64,000 nucleotides of DNA from Phymorhynchus buccinoides (taxonomy: Eukaryota > Mollusca > Gastropoda > Neogastropoda > Raphitomidae), in NCBI GenBank assembly GCA_017654935.2, contig CM065690.1, positions 34,159,124 through 34,223,123 of the forward strand. Direction: 5' to 3'. Under the pieces are notes generated by a model that worked only from the letters and a program-made list of their open reading frames with translations, searched no databases and was not told the DNA's origin. This document shows positions 60,514-64,000 of this stretch, piece by piece. The translations under genes were made by a program, and so were the position numbers. Within the stretch, counting starts at the first letter, position 1. Each line of letters starts with the position of its first letter.

Positions 60514-60544
60514 GTCAGAACACAGGAGGATAAATGCATTAATC

Positions 60545-60640
60545 TAATTTAATCATACTATACCAACACTCAAAACAACTGCATTAGCCTAAAACAACCT
60601 GGAACCTTACCCTAGCAATAGCTAAAACGAAAGTGGGCCC
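60545..60640. repeat. Short interspersed repeat also at 40207 and 58568
   Basis: ATCATACTATACCAACACTC, AAAACAACTGCATTAG and ACCTGGAACC have counterparts at 40207-40300 and partly at 58568-58640. Confidence 0.6.
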
Positions 60641-60962
60641 AAGGGACTGCACCCATACCGCAGGGAGTAGCGGGAGTGACTCCCCTTACTTCCGGGTATG
60701 ACGCGCACCCTTGGGACACCGGATATGTCATTCTTGAATTTTCCAGCCATACTTCCACACCTGGGCCTACCCTGCTCCGCCTTTTCTACTCTTGTAGCTT
60801 TCTGGTGGGTTTGTTCCTTTTCTTAGCTTGTTCTACTTCTTTTCTTGGGAAGCCTGTTAGTCTTCCTATCGTTATTATTTCATTGTCATTTACGGGGTGT
60901 TCGTTTTAGCTCAAATTATTTCGTTCACTCTCTTGTTTGTGTTCGGGGTGGCGTCGGCCATT

Positions 60963-61772
60963 ATGGCTTCTTCCACCCCTTCGGTTCCCACTTCGAGCAA
61001 AGCAGTTTCTGCTTCTCTTGTTTCGGTTTCCAAGTCGGATGACCCTTCTTCTCTCGCTAGGGACCCTTTGGGCAGGTTCTCTAAATCTTCTCTAGAGTCC
61101 TCTTCAAAATCTTCTCACAAATCTTCGTCTCGTTCGAGCAAACAGTCTCATTCTCAGTCTGTTTCGGTTACACCGGCCAAACCGGTTTCAGAGCCCGCTC
61201 CAGTCTCTCTCCCTTCGGAGGTTTCTGCTCCTTCTCCTTTTCCGTTGGACTCGCAGGCTTTTTACGACGCCTTCTTTCGTCACTTGGACTCTTCGGGTTT
61301 CAGAGTTCTCCCTGTCACTTCGACAGAATCTTCCTCCTACTTCGGTTCTATGAGTAGGCCAGAGAAGGTTCCGCCAGTTGTCTCTTCGCGTGAGACCGTC
61401 ACTGGCGCAACCCTCTCCCCTTCGTCTGTTCACAGGCTTGCCTCCAGGAGGCCCTTATCCACTAAGGCCAGCGTCAACCTCAACAGGGATAGGAAATCCC
61501 TCTCCACCTCTGGTTTCCGTCCTGTGGGCATGATGTTTACGGAACAGAGAGGCTCCCCTCCGGGGAGCTTGCCTAGTGACAGAGGTGACTCCTCTGTCAC
61601 CAGACTGGCCAGTCTGTCAGGCAATCATCCGGTGGTACCTGGGAGGTACCTCCAGGATCGGGAACGGCCTGTTCCCTTTCCTGAGTCCGGGCTCAAATCC
61701 TCCACTCATTTTGAGGGAGAAGTTACCAGGACAGTCAAATCGGTCGGTGCGGGGCACCTTCAATACCGATAA
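60963..61772 (+). CDS. DIRS-like gag-like ORF, first frame
   Basis: 269 codons from ATG at 60963: MASSTPSVPTSSKAVSASLV, a very Ser-rich N-terminus with SRSSKQSHSQS, then PFPLDSQAFYDAFFRHLDSS. No zinc knuckle seen. It ends at a stop while a second frame is already open (overlap 61576-61772), so a +1 shift or an indel probably separates the two. Confidence 0.6.
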   Translation: MASSTPSVPTSSKAVSASLVSVSKSDDPSSLARDPLGRFSKSSLESSSKSSHKSSSRSSKQSHSQSVSVTPAKPVSEPAPVSLPSEVSAPSPFPLDSQAFYDAFFRHLDSSGFRVLPVTSTESSSYFGSMSRPEKVPPVVSSRETVTGATLSPSSVHRLASRRPLSTKASVNLNRDRKSLSTSGFRPVGMMFTEQRGSPPGSLPSDRGDSSVTRLASLSGNHPVVPGRYLQDRERPVPFPESGLKSSTHFEGEVTRTVKSVGAGHLQYR

Positions 61773-62835
61773 GAGTCCATACCCCCCTCCCGGGGGATGG
61801 CTCTCCAGTGATCCTGGCACTGGCGCGGTTGGGGCCTCTTGGCAGTCCCACCGCAACCGGAAAATCGCTTCTCCCGGTTGTGAGACGGTTTCCTCCGGTT
61901 CTCCCGGTGTTTACCCGGTTTCACCCGGTATTCATCCGGTTTCTCCCGGTTGTCTCCCGGTTGCTTGGTCAACACGGGCATACCGGGAAAGGGTTCGCCT
62001 AGAACCGGAAAATTCCGATGATGAATTTCCGGTTCGTTCCTCCGGTTTGGGTCAACCGGGAATGTCCCGCTCGCACGGAGGGCGTCACGTTCTCCCGGTT
62101 CCTGCCGGTGTTCAGAGATCCTCTCACTCCCAACCGGCAGAGCCCTCTTCCAGGCATGGCCCTCCGGTGGTGTTTGACTCTTTGGGCCGCCCCTATCAGA
62201 AGCTTCAACGGCCAGACCCCTCCAGGGAATTCTCTGAGTTTCAGTCCGACTATGAGTCGGACATGGAACTGGACCCTCAGTCAGAGGTCCCTCACTCTCA
62301 CACTGAGCCATCGGTTCAGAATCTTCTCAAGATTTTGGCTCGATCGTGCCCTTACGTGGTACCTGTGCGTTCCTCCCATCAGGAGTCCGCCACTGATCAC
62401 GCGGTTGGCTCTCTCCTGCAGGCCAAGAGCTCTTTGACTCTCCAAGCCCCCTCCTTCCTGGAGGACTCGGTGGTTAAAGCGGAGTTCACCTTGAGGACCG
62501 GCAAGGTCCTTTCGTTGAAACAGATTGCTGAGGCTAATCTGGGGCGTTCTCAGCCGGTCTCGTCTCAGTCCGCCTCTTTTGTGGTACCCAGATTCAGACC
62601 TTTCGTCCCCCTACCGGCGGAATACCTGCCCTTCCCCTCCGTCTCCAAACCTTCTGCTGAGGAGGTGGAGTCCTTGAGGGGTCCTGCTGCCGTTCCGCCC
62701 GTCACTTTCAAACCTTCGGCCTTTAAAGCCTTTCAAGTCTCTCGAGGAATCTCTGTCTGGTTCTCTCAGGGCTTGTGGCATGGCCACCTCTCTCGTGCAC
62801 ACCTTGGCGGAGTCTCTGGGCAAATCAGCCTCTGA
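61773..62835 (+). CDS. DIRS-like gag-like region, second frame
   Basis: Continues in the next frame (open from 61576). A Ser/Pro/Arg-rich part with SRSHGGRHVLPVPAG is followed by a conserved-looking block: SLLQAKSSLTLQAPSFLEDS, VVKAEFTLRTGKVLSLKQIA and VPRFRPFVPLPAEYLPFPSV. Only the latter part looks protein-like. 61860-62110 is rich in CCGGTT repeats. Confidence 0.5.
61860..62110. repeat. CCGGTT-rich cluster in gag-like region
   Basis: About 20 CCGGTT or CCGGTG motifs within 250 bp (TCCCGGTT, ACCCGGTT, TCCGGTT), at irregular spacing. Confidence 0.85.
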
Positions 62836-63364
62836 TTCACCCGCGGATTTTCGGTGCTTTGACCAGATAGATGAAGCTTCCGTTGGGGTCTCTCTAGCCC
62901 TTTTGGGCAATGTGCTACAGAGCCTCTCTGATGTCACGGCTGGTTTGAAGGTCCAAACCTGTGCCTTGGCCCGGGACTCTTTTCTGGCGCAGAACAGGTC
63001 CCTTTCGTCCAGGGAAAAGGAGCGTTTGCGCTCTCTTCCCCTTCCGGAGTCGGGCATGTTCGGGGAAGATTCGGTTGCCCCAGTTCTCGAGTCCTCTTCA
63101 AAGAGGAAATCGGCTGATAGCCAGGAGGCTATCTATCGGGCCCTGTTGAACCAGCCCCGTGCCCAACCCTTCCGTCCGCAACAGGCCTCTCGCCCTCGTT
63201 TCGGCTTCAGGAAGCCCTTTAGAGCTGGGTACGTTCCGTCCCGCTCTAAGAGTGTGAGATACTCCTCTAGGCCTCCTCCCCAGTTCAAGGCCTTGAGGCC
63301 CCCTTCTCAGTCTTCTCGTGGCAACAGGAGGCCGAGTCTGTCCAAGAAACAGCTTTTTCAGTAG
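62780..63364 (+). CDS. DIRS-like gag-like region, third frame
   Basis: 194 codons: MATSLVHTLAESLGKSASDS, ADFRCFDQIDEASVGVSLAL, LARDSFLAQNRSLSSREKER, and a basic C-terminus (RFGFRKPFRAGYVPSRSKSV, SSRGNRRPSLSKKQLFQ). It overlaps the second frame by about 55 nt. Confidence 0.6.
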   Translation: MATSLVHTLAESLGKSASDSPADFRCFDQIDEASVGVSLALLGNVLQSLSDVTAGLKVQTCALARDSFLAQNRSLSSREKERLRSLPLPESGMFGEDSVAPVLESSSKRKSADSQEAIYRALLNQPRAQPFRPQQASRPRFGFRKPFRAGYVPSRSKSVRYSSRPPPQFKALRPPSQSSRGNRRPSLSKKQLFQ

Positions 63365-64000
63365 GTCCCGCACGGCCCCGAGAATCCCTAGGCGTCCCTG
63401 TGTCGAGTGTGGATGCTCTCGTGCGGGCGTATCCCGCTTGGCACAAGCTTGTGGGAAATGCTTGGATTCTCGGAGTTGTGCGGGACGGGTTTCGGTTCCA
63501 GTTCGATCGGGAACCCCCGCTGTCTCTGACCCCTGTCTCTTTCCCTCCACCCAGAGATCCTATCCGTTTGGAGATCCTCCAGAAGGAAGTGGAGGGCCTT
63601 CTCTTGAAGGGCGCGATTACGATCGTGAACGATCCCAGTCCGGGTTTCTACTCCCGACTTTTCACGGTCCCCAAGAAGACAGGCGGCTTCAGACCGGTCC
63701 TGGACTTGTCTCCCCTCAACAAGTTTTCAAGGAAGATCCATTTCAAGATGGAAACGGCGGCCACCGTCAGGGCCTTTGTGCGCCAGGGAGACTGGGCCAC
63801 CTCCATCGACTTACGCGATGCGTACTTCCATGTGTCGATTCACCCCAGCCGTTGCAAGTTCCTTCGTTTCGTTTGGCAAGGCCTTGTCTACCAGTTCCAT
63901 TCCCTCCCTTTCGGCCTTTCCCTGGCGCCTTGGATCTTCACCAAGGTTACCAGGGAAATGGCAGCCCTAGCCAGGGCTCGGGGATTGAGGTTAAAGGTCT
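63365..64000 (+). CDS. DIRS-like reverse transcriptase, partial
   Basis: Frame with codon starts such as 63532. It reads AWHKLVGNAWILGVVRDGFR, then RLEILQKEVEGLLLKGAITI, SPGFYSRLFTVPKKTGGFRP, VLDLSPLNKFSRKIHFKMET, WATSIDLRDAYFHVSIHPSR (motif A aspartate) and VYQFHSLPFGLSLAPWIFTK. The YxDD box lies past the window edge. Open to the end; no start codon is needed if it is expressed by a shift or reinitiation. Confidence 0.85.

Larger units (their letters stand above)
60641..64000 (+). mobile_element. DIRS-like retrotransposon, 5' part, cut by window end
   Basis: A GC-rich element: terminal region (60641-60960), gag-like region in three successive frames (60963-63364), and reverse transcriptase (63365 to the edge). 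The RT has the DIRS-type layout (W..LG..W.L..VRDGF..QF, then GFYSRLFTVPKKTGGFRPVL). RNase H, methyltransferase-like and tyrosine recombinase domains would lie outside the window, so the order DIRS rests on RT similarity only. A terminal-like piece (CGAAAGT-GGGC..TTCCGGG) also occurs alone at 40300-40380. Confidence 0.75.

Noticed and set aside
59718..60190. Regular repeats resembling a CRISPR array
   Set aside because: Units are near-identical throughout with no unique spacers, and the context is a eukaryotic intron.
61760..62311. 183-aa minus-strand frame in the retroelement
   Set aside because: Mirror of GC-rich gag-like coding sequence and the CCGGTT cluster; no motif.

Overview
The window is eukaryotic. 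It has spliced genes with GT/AG introns, long (CA)n, (TG)n and (CT)n microsatellites, and several transposon classes (CR1-type and other LINEs, piggyBac, a DIRS-like element, many MITEs, tRNA-headed SINEs). The mix resembles a lophotrochozoan, probably a marine mollusc. That guess rests on repeat content and is not proven by the sequence.

One cellular gene dominates: NUP205, the large inner-ring scaffold nucleoporin, on the + strand. I could place 34 coding exons from the start codon at 11207 to 60513. Together they give 5,560 coding nt (1,853 codons plus 1 nt), with every junction in phase and no stop. The last part of the protein, probably 150-250 residues, lies beyond the window.

Layout. 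1-11.2 kb is gene-free and repeat-rich: LINE fragments, TA-flanked hairpin MITEs, microsatellites and a roughly 295-bp satellite carrying TCAAGGTCA motifs. 11.2-17.3 kb is intron 1, which holds an antisense CR1-type LINE. 18.7-24.0 kb is intron 3, which holds a structurally complete piggyBac (20207-22829) with an intact 573-aa transposase, matching terminal repeats and TTAA on both sides. 24-60.5 kb holds NUP205 exons 4-34. 60.6-64 kb is the 5' part of a DIRS-like retrotransposon (gag-like region in three frames, then reverse transcriptase) cut by the window edge.

The most unusual feature is a pattern across NUP205. Short segments spanning an exon edge and its splice site are tandemly copied into the adjoining intron beside at least ten exons: 4, 6, 8, 13, 16, 17 (both edges), 21, 28, 29 and 30. 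Exon 31 also has inverted copies. In exon 6 there are eight acceptor copies. Four of them (three upstream plus the genuine one) are in frame, and the whole array is open, so 37, 117 or 237 residues could be added without a stop. In exon 28 a duplicated donor could add 42 in-frame residues. Other copies would cause early stops. Several DNA elements also sit 10-35 nt downstream of NUP205 splice donors. Exon edges in this gene therefore look like hotspots for duplication and insertion.
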